A stretch of DNA of 32,869 nt, taken from the NCBI RefSeq assembly GCF_000337335.1, contig NZ_AOJN01000066.1, positions 20,468-53,336 on the forward strand, read 5' to 3'. The position numbers were made by a program, and so were the translations under genes. The stretch comes from Halorubrum distributum JCM 10118 (GTDB lineage: Archaea > Halobacteriota > Halobacteria > Halobacteriales > Haloferacaceae). The notes under the pieces were generated by a model that had not been told where the DNA came from, ran no database searches, and was given only the letters and a program-made list of their open reading frames with translations. How positions within the stretch are numbered: the stretch's first letter is position 1; every line of letters starts with the position of its first letter. Below are positions 23,363 through 31,746 of the stretch, one piece after another.

Positions 23363-23533
23363 GTTTATAAATAATCGATTGCGGATCGACGGGGAACACC
23401 TCCAAAGCCCCAGTCGCTCGTTTATAAATAATTGATTGCGGATCGACGGGGAACACCTCCAAAGCCCCAGCCGCTCGTTTATAAATAATCGATTGCGGAT
23501 CGACGGGGAACACCTCCAAAGCCCCAGTCGCGA
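23363..23533 (+). repeat. three tandem 57-bp units at the head of element B
   Basis: Units start at 23363, 23420 and 23477 and differ by only one or two substitutions before the third diverges near 23531. Each contains GTTTATAAATAAT, GGATCGACGGGGAACACC and TCCAAAGCCCCAG. They are directly adjacent with no spacers, so this is not CRISPR. On the minus strand they spell a repeated peptide (EVFPVDPQSIIYKRA) that is almost certainly not a real protein. Confidence 0.93.
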
Positions 23534-23874
23534 GGACGCCGTACGCTCGCTGCGCTCCTCGGTCGCTCGTTTCACTCGCTCCTTGCGGTGCTTACGTCGC
23601 CTACGGCGTCCTCGCGACTGCCCCTTTGAGCCCCACCCGACAGCGACCGCACCACCGGAAGACGGTCCTGCTCGCTCCCTTCGGTCGCTGCGCGGGCTGC
23701 GACTTCCGTACTCCCGCTCGCTCCCTCCGGTCGCTCGCGGGACCGCACCTCACGCCTCCCCAGCCTCGTCGCTCACGCCCTACGGGCGTTCGCGACTCCC
23801 TCGCGCGTGCTGTCTCGCGGCCGCCGGGGGCGGCCGCTCGCAGGCACGCGCCACCGCATCGCTATTTATAAATA
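23363..23874 (+). repeat. structured dispersed repeat, element B
   Basis: This is the longer relative of element A and occupies most of the 636-base gap between the convergent DUF6276-like and 119-residue genes. It begins with the three 57-bp units and ends with the palindrome TATTTATAAATA (23863-23874). Shared modules are at 23508-23527, 23614-23638 (one mismatch to A), 23745-23771 (27 bases identical to A) and 23793-23811 (19 identical). Hairpins: a perfect 19-bp stem, 23525-23543 with 23602-23620 (CAGTCGCGAGGACGCCGTA and its complement); 23768-23796 (11 of 13 pairs, loop TAC); and 23803-23851 (outer GCGCGTGC/GCACGCGC, inner GGCCGCC-GGG-GGCGGCC). After it, 23875-23958 holds only an AT-rich GATTTAAATATC and no gene. 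Confidence 0.85.
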
Positions 23875-23958
23875 TCGACCCCTCTCGCTCTCCGGGATTT
23901 AAATATCGCATCGCTCGTCGGCGTCTCCGTGCTGACCGGGATCCGTCCAGTCGTTCCG

Positions 23959-24318
23959 TCAGAGGTCGACGCCGTCCGGGTCGTTCCACTCGTCGTCGCC
24001 GTTGTCCGCGTCGTCGTCGTCCGCCTCCGTCCCCGCCGGGCCGAGGCGTTTCTCGCCTTGGCGCGACTCGTGGACCGCGAAGCCGCCGGTCCGGCCGTCG
24101 TCGCCGCCGGCGTACGGGTCCTCCTCGGGGTCGTAGTCGAGTTCGTCGCGTTCGAAAATGTACGCGAGGAAGCCGAACAGCGGGACGGCGAACGAGATGA
24201 GCGCCCACTTGCGCGGGTTCATTCCGTACTTGGGCGCGTCGACGTACGCGTAGGCGGCGAAGCCGACGAGCCACGCGAGCGGGACGCCGACGAGGATGAC
24301 GGCGACGAGCGGCTGCAT
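23959..24318 (-). CDS. small two-helix membrane protein with acidic tail
   Basis: This 119-residue protein has two membrane helices, at about 4-26 (LVAVILVGVPLAWLVGFAAY) and 37-53 (WALISFAVPLFGFLAYIF). A strongly acidic cytoplasmic-type tail follows (FERDELDYDPEEDPYAGG onward, ending DEWNDPDGVDL). The second helix with its charged end resembles the phospholipase-D nuclease N-terminal (PLDc_N) type membrane module, but the resemblance is weak. The ATG at 24318 is supported by a TATA element at 24340-24346 on the minus strand. The function is unknown. It lies 58 bases downstream of the SpoIIM-family gene on the same strand, but its own promoter suggests independence. Confidence 0.75.
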   Translation of the reverse strand: MQPLVAVILVGVPLAWLVGFAAYAYVDAPKYGMNPRKWALISFAVPLFGFLAYIFERDELDYDPEEDPYAGGDDGRTGGFAVHESRQGEKRLGPAGTEADDDDADNGDDEWNDPDGVDL

Positions 24319-24339
24319 ACCGAGGCTTCGGGTGCGTCC

Positions 24340-24346
24340 TAATAAG
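24340..24346 (-). promoter_or_regulatory. TATA box for the 119-residue membrane protein gene
   Basis: CTTATTA on the minus strand is centred about 25 bases before ATG 24318, consistent with a leaderless mRNA. Confidence 0.5.
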
Positions 24347-24376
24347 GCTGCGGGCGAGGCCGCGCTCCGTCGGGGC

Positions 24377-25882
24377 CTAGAGGAACGGCCGCCAGTAGTA
24401 CGGGCTGACGAACCCCTCGATGACGGCGGCGACGGCGAACAGGATTCCGAGCCCGACGGTCACCCAGAACGCGGTACGCAAGGCGTCGGCGAGCCGCTCG
24501 CGGCTCGCGCGGCCGCGGAACGTCCGCCACGAGACCGCCCCGAGGTGGACGCCGAGCGCGCCCGAGACGACGAGCGCGGGGATCTCGAAGATCCCGTGCG
24601 GGACCACGAACGCGACGAGCGCGAGGAGGTTCTCCTCCAGGGCGGCGGTGGCGCCGAGCGCGAGGCCGTTGAACGCGAGCGACGAGAGCGCCGGGAGGAC
24701 GAACCCCGCCCCGGAGAAGGCGGTCGCGATCGCGACCCCCCAGTTGTTCCCGAAGTACGTCAGCGTCGCCACGGGCGGGATCTGTCCGGCGATCCGCCCC
24801 TCGATCGAGGTCGGGACCGCCTCGGCGAACGGCGCGGCGGCGTACCACCCGACCGCGCCGAACCCGACCGCCACCGCGAGCGCGAGGGCGTGACTGCCCG
24901 GCGTCGACCGGACGAACCCGGCCAGCTCTCGCCACCCGCGGCGGAGGCCGCCGACGAACTGCGCCCTGACGCCGGCCTCGGGCGGCGAGACGGGGTCGAC
25001 CGTCCCGCGGTAGTCGCCGTAGAGGACGGTCTTCAACAGGTCGAGCGCGGGCGCGACGACGACCGCGCTGGCGAGCGCGACGACGGGGCCGCCCCCGAGG
25101 AACGCGACCCCCGAGGCGACCGACGCGACGGCGACCAGCGCGCCGATCGCGACCACGAGGTAGGCGGCGGCGTCGACGGGGTTCGAGCGCACGAAGCCGC
25201 CGGCCCCCTCGATCCCCCCGACCACGCCGGCGTCGTCGACGACGACGGCCACCGGCGCGAACGCGAAGAGGATCCGGACGAGCGCGAGGGCGACGAGGCC
25301 GACGAGGAGGGCGGCGACCGCGACCGCCGCGCCGAGGAACGGGTTCGCGAGGAACGCCGCGCCGACCGCGATCGACCCGAGCGCGACGACGGCGATCCAG
25401 AGGAGCAGCTCGGCGACGTAGAGGCCGAGGAACGTGAGCCAACGCGATCGGGCGCCAGCGACTCCCCCGACGAGCCCCCGCTCGTCGCGGAGGCTCGCGA
25501 TGACCGCGGAGAGCTGGCCGGCCGAGACGACGGCGTACGCGACGACAGCGAGGACGAACGTGGCGAGCACGCCGGCGGCGAAGAGGATCCCGGCAGTCGG
25601 CGTGAGCAGGGGTTCGAACGCGGGCGTCACCCCCTCGGCCCACGCCTGAAACGCCTCGGCGTCCTGCGGGTCCGGGGGCGACTCGACCCCGGCGAGCGCG
25701 TCGCCGACGGCCGCGAGTCTCCCGGTGAGTTCGAGGTGGAGATAGATCCCCGCGAGCGCGGCGAACGTGCCGAGGCGGGCGATCACCGGCACCGCGGTGC
25801 CGAGGAGGTAGAATGGGAGGACGTCGGCGGGGCGTCGGCGGAGGGTCGCTGTCGTTGCCGTGACGGCGGCGGAGAGGTCCAT
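24377..25882 (-). CDS. SpoIIM/DUF95-family multi-pass membrane protein
   Basis: This 501-residue protein has two membrane blocks. Residues 1-290 contain about six hydrophobic segments (an archaeal membrane-protein domain with LRRRPADVLPFYLLG near the start). Residues about 315-501 form the stage II sporulation protein M-like domain, with LTYFGNNWGVAIATAFSG, LVAFVVPHGIFEIPALVVSGALG and a final helix ending EGFVSPYYWRPFL. In bacteria SpoIIM acts with SpoIID/P in engulfment. Archaea have no such process, so the role here is unknown; the family is often paired with other membrane or ATPase proteins. The TATA element TTTTTAAGTA gives a leaderless start at ATG 25882. Confidence 0.88.
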   Translation of the reverse strand: MDLSAAVTATTATLRRRPADVLPFYLLGTAVPVIARLGTFAALAGIYLHLELTGRLAAVGDALAGVESPPDPQDAEAFQAWAEGVTPAFEPLLTPTAGILFAAGVLATFVLAVVAYAVVSAGQLSAVIASLRDERGLVGGVAGARSRWLTFLGLYVAELLLWIAVVALGSIAVGAAFLANPFLGAAVAVAALLVGLVALALVRILFAFAPVAVVVDDAGVVGGIEGAGGFVRSNPVDAAAYLVVAIGALVAVASVASGVAFLGGGPVVALASAVVVAPALDLLKTVLYGDYRGTVDPVSPPEAGVRAQFVGGLRRGWRELAGFVRSTPGSHALALAVAVGFGAVGWYAAAPFAEAVPTSIEGRIAGQIPPVATLTYFGNNWGVAIATAFSGAGFVLPALSSLAFNGLALGATAALEENLLALVAFVVPHGIFEIPALVVSGALGVHLGAVSWRTFRGRASRERLADALRTAFWVTVGLGILFAVAAVIEGFVSPYYWRPFL

Positions 25883-25903
25883 GTCACCCGATCGGCCGTC
25901 CGA

Positions 25904-25913
25904 TACTTAAAAA
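25904..25913 (-). promoter_or_regulatory. TATA box for the SpoIIM-family gene
   Basis: TTTTTAAGTA on the minus strand is a strong haloarchaeal TATA element centred about 26 bases before ATG 25882. Confidence 0.62.
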
Positions 25914-25951
25914 CGGTCGTGTCGTGGGGTCGGCGGCTGCTCGGCCGCGAG

Positions 25952-28885
25952 TCAGTCCCAGAACGACTGCGTGCGGGCGTACTCGCGCTCCTGCCGGAGC
26001 ACGTCGCGGTAGAACTCGTCTTCGTCCTCGCGGAGCTTGTTGATGATCCGCGCGGCGTTGTGCGGGCCGACGCCGCGCGCGGCGAGGGCGATCACCGCCC
26101 GCTTCCCGTGCGTCTGGACGAGGCTCGCGGCGCGGTGGGCGCGCTCGGTGCGGCGCTCCTGCTCGTCGTCCTTCTCGCGCGCGCGCACTGCCTCGACCGT
26201 CTCCTCGTCCCACGGGTTCAGCGCCGCGATCCGGGTGGAGCCGCAGTCGGGGCACTCGGGCTGGTCGCGGACGCGCCGGACCTTCGTCGTGTGTTTCCAG
26301 TCCGTACAGTGGAGGCAAAAGAGGATGACGCGGTCGTCCCGAATCCGCTCTCTGACCGTCTCGATCACGTCAGCGTCGGCGTTGTCGGGTACGAGGAACT
26401 CCGTGCCGGCGGAGCGGCCCGCGGTGCCCAGGGGGGTGCGCTCGCGGGCGATCGCCAGGTCGAGCGAGCCGTCGCGGCCGCCGTCTCCCGACTGGATCCC
26501 GGCGAGCAGGTCGGCGGTCTCCGGCACCGCGAGGTCGGCGTGGAACACCTCGCGGAGCGCCTCGTCGTAGACGGGGGTGTCTTCGAGGGCGGCGAGTAAG
26601 CGGTCGCCGCCGAACTTCCCTCGCCCCTCCTTGTACCGCTTGACGGCGCCGAACTTCGCGGCGACCTGCGCGAGCGTGAACTTCAGCGCGTCCGACTTCT
26701 TCACCGCGAGCTCGAGGTACGCCTCCAGCCGGTCGGGGTCAGTCGTCTCCAGCACCTCGCGGAACGTTCCGGGATCGATCCCGTGAGGCACCTCGAACTC
26801 GATCCGGTACGGGTCGACGTCCATCCCGACCGAGGAGCCGGCGCGCTGGCCGACCAGCGCCGCGAGCAGGCGCGCGAGGGTCTCGTTGACCTCGTGGCCG
26901 AAGGCGGCGTTGACGGCGACGGTGCGCGCGCTCCCCTCGATAACGATCCGCTCGCCGGTCGGGACGGGGTGGCCGGCTTTGACGTGGTCGACGACCGGCT
27001 TCAGTGCGGCCGCGACCGTCTCCTCGCCGGTCGGGTACCGTTCCGCGAGGTCGGCGGCGACGGCTTCGGGCGTCGACCCGGCCGCCAGCGCGGTCGCGGC
27101 CTCGCCGCGGATCCGGCCGACCTCCTCGGCGACGGGCTTGGGGACCGGGATCTCCTGGCCCACCCACGAGGGCACCTCGCCGGTCGGGTCGGGGATCGGC
27201 GTCACGTTCACGCGCTCCTCCTCCTCGTCGATCTCCGTAATCCGCCACATCTCGCCGCGCTGGACGAACGTCTCGCCCGGGCCGGCGAAGTTGACGACGA
27301 ACTGCTCGTCGAGGGTGCCGATGCCGCGTCTGGAGGACATGTCGTACACCTCGTAGGTGGCCTCGTCGGGGATCATCGAGAGGTTCGCGTAGAAGTACTG
27401 CCAGGTGCCGCCCGACTTCTCGAGCGTGTCCGTCTCCTCGTCGAGCCACAGGAGGCGGTTCCCGTCGAGCTCGCGGACCACCTCCTGGAACTGCGGCTCC
27501 GAGAGGTCGGCGAACGGGTAGGCGTTCGTGACCGTCTCGTACGCCTCGCGGGCGTGGACCTCCCCCTCGTCCATCACGACCCCGACGATCTGGTTCGCGA
27601 CCGTGTCGAGGCTGCCGTGGTGGATGTTCGCGGGCTCGACGAGCTCCTCGCCCGCTCGGCGCGCGATGGCGAGGGCTTCGAGCGTGTCGTCGCCGCCCTG
27701 CGTCACGACGGTCCCCTCGGAGACGAGGTCGCGGCGGTGGCCCGCGCGCCCGACGCGCTGGAGCAGGCGGGCGACCTCGCGGGGGCTCCCGTACTGGACG
27801 ACGTGGTCGACGCGCCCCACGTCGATCCCGAGCTCCATCGAGGAGGTGCAGACGAGCCCGTCGAGGTCGCCGGACTTGAACCGGTCTTCCACGTCGATCC
27901 GCACCTCCTTCGACAGCGAGCCGTGGTGGAGCTCGATCTCGGTGGGATTCTCGGTTCCCTTGTCTTGCTCGTTCTCCGCGAGCGTCTTGAACCGCGAGCC
28001 CAGCGCCTCCGCGGTCTGTCGCGTGTTGACGAAGATCAGCGTCGACTCGTGGTTCGCGACGATCTCCCGGATCGTCCGCACGTGGCTCGCGGTCGTCTCG
28101 TCGACCGCGAGTTCGCCCGCGAGTCCCGTGTCGCGGTCGGTTATCTCGGGGTCGAGAACGCGCACGTCGGTCCGGGTCCCGGCCGCGACCTCGACCGTCT
28201 CGAACTCGCGGTCGCCGGGGCGGTCCGGGTCGCGTTTCCCCGTCCCGACGAGGAACCGGCCGACCTCCTCCGGGTCCCCCACCGTCGCGGAGAGGCCGAC
28301 CCGCTGGAACGGCCCCGCGACGCGGCGGAGGCGTTCGAGCCCTATCGTGAGCTGCGCGCCGCGCTTCGCCGACGCGAGTTCGTGGACCTCGTCGATCACG
28401 ACGTGTGCGACGTCTTCGAGGGCGACCCGCATCTTCGAGCCGGTCAAGATTGCTTGGAGGCTCTCCGGCGTCGTGATGAGCACGTCGGGCGGGTCGTCGG
28501 CCTGCTTGCTCCGCTCGTACTGGGTGGTGTCGCCGTGGCGCACCGCGACCTCGACGCCGAGCGTCTCGCCCCACCACTCCAGCCGGTCCATCATGTCGCG
28601 GTTGAGCGCGCGGAGGGGAGTGATGTAGAGGGCGGAGATCCCCTCTCGGGGCTGGTCGCCGGGCGAACTCCGGGCGGCCACGATCGCGTCGAAGACGGGG
28701 AGCATCGCGGTCTCCGTCTTCCCGGTGCCCGTCGGCGCGAGGACGAGGGCGTTCTTCCCCTCGGCGAGCGGCGGAATGGCTTCGCGTTGGGGTTCGGTGG
28801 GCGTGGTGAACCCCCGGTCCGAGAGCGCCTCGCGGATCTCGCTCCCGAGGTTCGCGAACGCGTCCATCCCCGAGGGTTCCGCCAT
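25952..28885 (-). CDS. Lhr-family superfamily 2 DNA/RNA helicase
   Basis: This 977-residue protein has a complete SF2 helicase core: Q-motif region FTTPTEPQREAIPPL (26-40), Walker A APTGTGKT (50-57), DEVH box (165-168), SAT (199-201), LIFVNTRQTAE and YGSPREVARLLQRVGRAGHR in the second RecA domain. A winged-helix and Lhr C-terminal core follow. The C-terminus has a four-cysteine zinc site (C857, C860, C878, C881) and a helical end rich in Arg and Glu. This is the Lhr-core architecture ('large helicase-related') used in archaea for DNA repair or recombination intermediates; related archaeal Lhr proteins also act on RNA. Which of the archaeal Lhr subgroups it belongs to needs a tree. The zinc site near the end is a useful subgroup marker. 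Confidence 0.93.
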   Translation of the reverse strand: MAEPSGMDAFANLGSEIREALSDRGFTTPTEPQREAIPPLAEGKNALVLAPTGTGKTETAMLPVFDAIVAARSSPGDQPREGISALYITPLRALNRDMMDRLEWWGETLGVEVAVRHGDTTQYERSKQADDPPDVLITTPESLQAILTGSKMRVALEDVAHVVIDEVHELASAKRGAQLTIGLERLRRVAGPFQRVGLSATVGDPEEVGRFLVGTGKRDPDRPGDREFETVEVAAGTRTDVRVLDPEITDRDTGLAGELAVDETTASHVRTIREIVANHESTLIFVNTRQTAEALGSRFKTLAENEQDKGTENPTEIELHHGSLSKEVRIDVEDRFKSGDLDGLVCTSSMELGIDVGRVDHVVQYGSPREVARLLQRVGRAGHRRDLVSEGTVVTQGGDDTLEALAIARRAGEELVEPANIHHGSLDTVANQIVGVVMDEGEVHAREAYETVTNAYPFADLSEPQFQEVVRELDGNRLLWLDEETDTLEKSGGTWQYFYANLSMIPDEATYEVYDMSSRRGIGTLDEQFVVNFAGPGETFVQRGEMWRITEIDEEEERVNVTPIPDPTGEVPSWVGQEIPVPKPVAEEVGRIRGEAATALAAGSTPEAVAADLAERYPTGEETVAAALKPVVDHVKAGHPVPTGERIVIEGSARTVAVNAAFGHEVNETLARLLAALVGQRAGSSVGMDVDPYRIEFEVPHGIDPGTFREVLETTDPDRLEAYLELAVKKSDALKFTLAQVAAKFGAVKRYKEGRGKFGGDRLLAALEDTPVYDEALREVFHADLAVPETADLLAGIQSGDGGRDGSLDLAIARERTPLGTAGRSAGTEFLVPDNADADVIETVRERIRDDRVILFCLHCTDWKHTTKVRRVRDQPECPDCGSTRIAALNPWDEETVEAVRAREKDDEQERRTERAHRAASLVQTHGKRAVIALAARGVGPHNAARIINKLREDEDEFYRDVLRQEREYARTQSFWD

Positions 28886-28997
28886 GCTGTGATCGTCTAT
28901 GGTTGGGCGCTCGGGCGATTAAGCCCGTCGCCCCGGGAAGTTCGGACGGCCGACCGCGCGGCCGAGCGCTGCCGTCGCCGGAGGGGCCGCGCGCCGA

Positions 28998-31637
28998 TCA
29001 CTCGGCGAGCGGCAGCTCGACGACGAACACGCTCCCCGTCGGCTCGTTGTCCTCGATCCACACGTCGCCGTCGTACCTGTTGATGAGCGTCTTGACGAGG
29101 TACAGGCCGATCCCGGTTCCGCCGCTCTCCAGTCCCTTCTCGCCCTCCTGAAAGATCTGCTCTTTGTGATCGTCCGGGATTCCGGGCCCGTTGTCTGCGA
29201 TCGAGACGCACACCGCGTCCTCCGACACGCTGGTCGAGACCGTGATCTCGGCCACCTGCTTGTCGTTGTGGACGACCGCGTTCGTCAGCAGGTTCCGGAA
29301 CACCGCCTCCAGCAGGCCGTCGGCCAACACCGTCACGTCCGGGATCGCTCCGTTCACCGTGACCGTCGCGCGGTCTTTCTCGGACCGGATCCGTTCGATC
29401 TGCTGGTTGAGTTCGGCGCGGAGATCGACCGGCTCTTGGTCGGTTCCGACCTGTAGCAACACGTCGGTGACGTCCCTGGCGGTCTCCGTGATGTCGGCCG
29501 CCTGCTTCGCCGCCCCGATGACCGTCCGCGCGTACGTCCGGCTCTGGTCGTCCGGCAGCGAGTCCTCGAGCAGTTCGGTGTACGACTTGACGACCATCAG
29601 CTGATTCCGGATGTCGTGGCGCACGACTTGGTTGAGCAGCATGAGGGTGTCCCGCTGCTCTTCGAGCGTCTGCTCGTACCGCTTGAGGTCGGTGACGTCG
29701 CGGGCGTATCCCAGAACGGCGTCTTCACCCGTTTCCGGAACCTTGTAGGGGATCTTCACCGTCTGGAGGATGCGCGTTTCGCCGGCCGCCGTCGTCAACG
29801 TCTCCTCGCCGACGTTCTTCGGTTCCCCGGACTCGATCACCTCTAGGTCGTCCTGTCGGAACTCGTCGGAGTCGTCGACGTCCGGGATGATATCGCCCTC
29901 CGACCGCCCCTCGACCTCCTCGGGCGACAGCCCGTACGCCGCTGCGGTCGCCTCGTTGGCCAGGAGGTACTCGCCCTCGCGGTTCTTCACGAACACGAGG
30001 TCCGGCACGAGGTCGATGACCGTCCGCAGCTCCTCGCGCGTCGACTCGAGGGCCATCTCGTACCGCTTCCGCTCGGTGATGTCTTGAAACAGTCCGAGCG
30101 CCCCGACGACCTCCCCCGCGCCGTCGAACTGCGGATCGCCGATCGCCCTGACCCACCGGGTTCGTCCGGTCGCCGTGACGATCCGCAGTTCGAGGTCGTA
30201 CGACTCGCCCTCCTCCGTCAGCCGCTCGAACGCCCGTTCGATCGCGTCCCGGTCGTCCGGGTGATAGAACTCTATTCCGTCTTCCAGCTCGACCGTCTCG
30301 TCGGCCGGCACCTCGTGGATCCGGTACACCTCGTCGCTCCACGTGAGCGACTCGTCGACCAGGTCGACCTCCCACCAGCCGATCGACGCGCTCTCTTGGG
30401 TCCGCTCGATGAGGGTTCGCGTCCGCTCCAGCTCCGCCTCTCGGCGCTTCCGGTCGTCGATGTCGAGGTGGATTCCGACGGCTCGGACCGGCTCCCCGTC
30501 GTCGTCGCGCTCGACGACCCTTCCGACGTCGCGGATCCACTTCCACTCGCCCGCCGCGGTTCGCATCCGGTGTTCCGCGTCGTAGTACTCCGTCTCGCCC
30601 GCCATGTGTTCCGACAGGGCGTCTTCGACCGCCGCGAGGTCGTCGGGGTGGACGCGCCGCTCCCACGCGTCGAGCCGCGGTTCGATCTCGTCGGGCGAGT
30701 GGCCAAGCATCTCGGCCCACTGATCGTTGAACTCGACCTCGTCGGTGGTCATGTCCCAGTCCCAGACGCCGATCTGCGCGCCCTCGACCGCGAGCTCGAG
30801 CCGGTCTTTGATCTGCTGGAGGGTTCGCTCCCGCTCTCTCTGCTCGGTGATATCGGTCGAAACCCCACACACTCCGCGGATCGATCCCTGCTCGTCGTAT
30901 ACGGGAGACTTCCGCGTCAGTCGAATGCTCTCTCCGGCAGGGGTCGGAACCGTCTCCTCGATCTCGATCGACTCGCCGCCCTCGATCACTCTGCGGTCGT
31001 CCGCTTGGGCCTGCGCCGCGACGGCCTCCGGGAAGAGGTCCTCGTCGGTCATTCCGACGGGGTCCTCGTCGATGTCGAACACGTCGCGGCACGCCTGGTT
31101 CATGAGGAGGTACCGCCCGTCGGTGTCTTTCAGGAACACCGCCGCGGACATCGTCTCCAACACGGTCTGGAACCGGCGGTACGTCTGCCGGAGTTCCCGC
31201 TCGCGTTCCTTCTGCTCCGTGATGTCGCGAGCGATGCCGATGATCTGCGTCACCGTTCCGTCCTCCGTGACCGGCGTCAGCTTCGTCTGCCAGTCCGTTG
31301 TCCCGGCCGGGAAATCGAGCCGCTCTTCGTACTCGATCGTCGTCCCCTCCTCGACGCACCGGCGGTAGTTCGCTTCGACCGCGATCCCCTGTTCGTCCCC
31401 GAGGAGCTCCCGCGGCGTCTGCCCGAACATCGCGTCCTCGGTCAGCCCGGTCTGCTGCTGGTACGCGGTGTTGTTCTGCTTGAACGTGAACTCGTATTCG
31501 CCGTCCCTTCGCACCACGTCAACGAGAAATATCGCGTCGTCCGCCGCTCGGAACATCGCCTCGTAGGCGTTGGTCACCCGGTCACCGTCCGTCCCGGACC
31601 GACCGGCTCCGTCGGTTGCGTGTGACTCCTTTCCCAT
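28998..31637 (-). CDS. five-PAS soluble sensor histidine kinase
   Basis: This 879-residue protein has no membrane helix. Five PAS-type domains lie at about 22-145, 150-268, 278-397, 404-525 and 530-652. Most end with the DIT-x-(Q/R)-(K/R)-type PAC boundary (ARDITEQKERE, STDITEQRERE, FQDITERKRYE, ARDVTDLKRYE). The kinase core has phospho-acceptor H674 in NQVVRHDIRNQL, the N-box NLLTNAVVHND (N782), and G-boxes DNGPGI (815-820) and GGTGIGLYLV (839-848). It should autophosphorylate in response to a cytoplasmic signal such as redox state, light or a small ligand. No response regulator lies nearby, so it is an orphan kinase, as is common in haloarchaea. No PAS cysteine or haem ligand clearly identifies its cofactor. 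Confidence 0.93.
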   Translation of the reverse strand: MGKESHATDGAGRSGTDGDRVTNAYEAMFRAADDAIFLVDVVRRDGEYEFTFKQNNTAYQQQTGLTEDAMFGQTPRELLGDEQGIAVEANYRRCVEEGTTIEYEERLDFPAGTTDWQTKLTPVTEDGTVTQIIGIARDITEQKERERELRQTYRRFQTVLETMSAAVFLKDTDGRYLLMNQACRDVFDIDEDPVGMTDEDLFPEAVAAQAQADDRRVIEGGESIEIEETVPTPAGESIRLTRKSPVYDEQGSIRGVCGVSTDITEQRERERTLQQIKDRLELAVEGAQIGVWDWDMTTDEVEFNDQWAEMLGHSPDEIEPRLDAWERRVHPDDLAAVEDALSEHMAGETEYYDAEHRMRTAAGEWKWIRDVGRVVERDDDGEPVRAVGIHLDIDDRKRREAELERTRTLIERTQESASIGWWEVDLVDESLTWSDEVYRIHEVPADETVELEDGIEFYHPDDRDAIERAFERLTEEGESYDLELRIVTATGRTRWVRAIGDPQFDGAGEVVGALGLFQDITERKRYEMALESTREELRTVIDLVPDLVFVKNREGEYLLANEATAAAYGLSPEEVEGRSEGDIIPDVDDSDEFRQDDLEVIESGEPKNVGEETLTTAAGETRILQTVKIPYKVPETGEDAVLGYARDVTDLKRYEQTLEEQRDTLMLLNQVVRHDIRNQLMVVKSYTELLEDSLPDDQSRTYARTVIGAAKQAADITETARDVTDVLLQVGTDQEPVDLRAELNQQIERIRSEKDRATVTVNGAIPDVTVLADGLLEAVFRNLLTNAVVHNDKQVAEITVSTSVSEDAVCVSIADNGPGIPDDHKEQIFQEGEKGLESGGTGIGLYLVKTLINRYDGDVWIEDNEPTGSVFVVELPLAE

Positions 31638-31746
31638 TGGTTCTCTTATGCTATCTACGCCACCTCGACTGATAATACTGCGGATGTCAACGGCAGAACC
31701 ATCTCGTCGGTCGACCCCGGCCGCGGACTCCCACGTTCCGCGCCCG

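Noticed and set aside
23319..23519. 66-residue ORF with repeated EVFPVDPQSIIYK peptide
   Set aside because: It is created by the 57-bp tandem repeat of element B, which is conserved as a nucleotide structure; there is no start signal and no protein family.
23363..23533. Possible CRISPR array
   Set aside because: The 57-bp units are directly adjacent with no unique spacers, and no cas genes are present.
24296..26599. 767-codon plus-strand frame opposite the SpoIIM-family and Lhr genes
   Set aside because: It spans two real minus-strand genes and their intergenic promoter; the product is an Arg/Asp/Glu/Gly-rich string.
26783..29083. 766-codon plus-strand frame opposite the Lhr helicase gene
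   Set aside because: Antisense shadow; the helicase motifs are complete on the minus strand.
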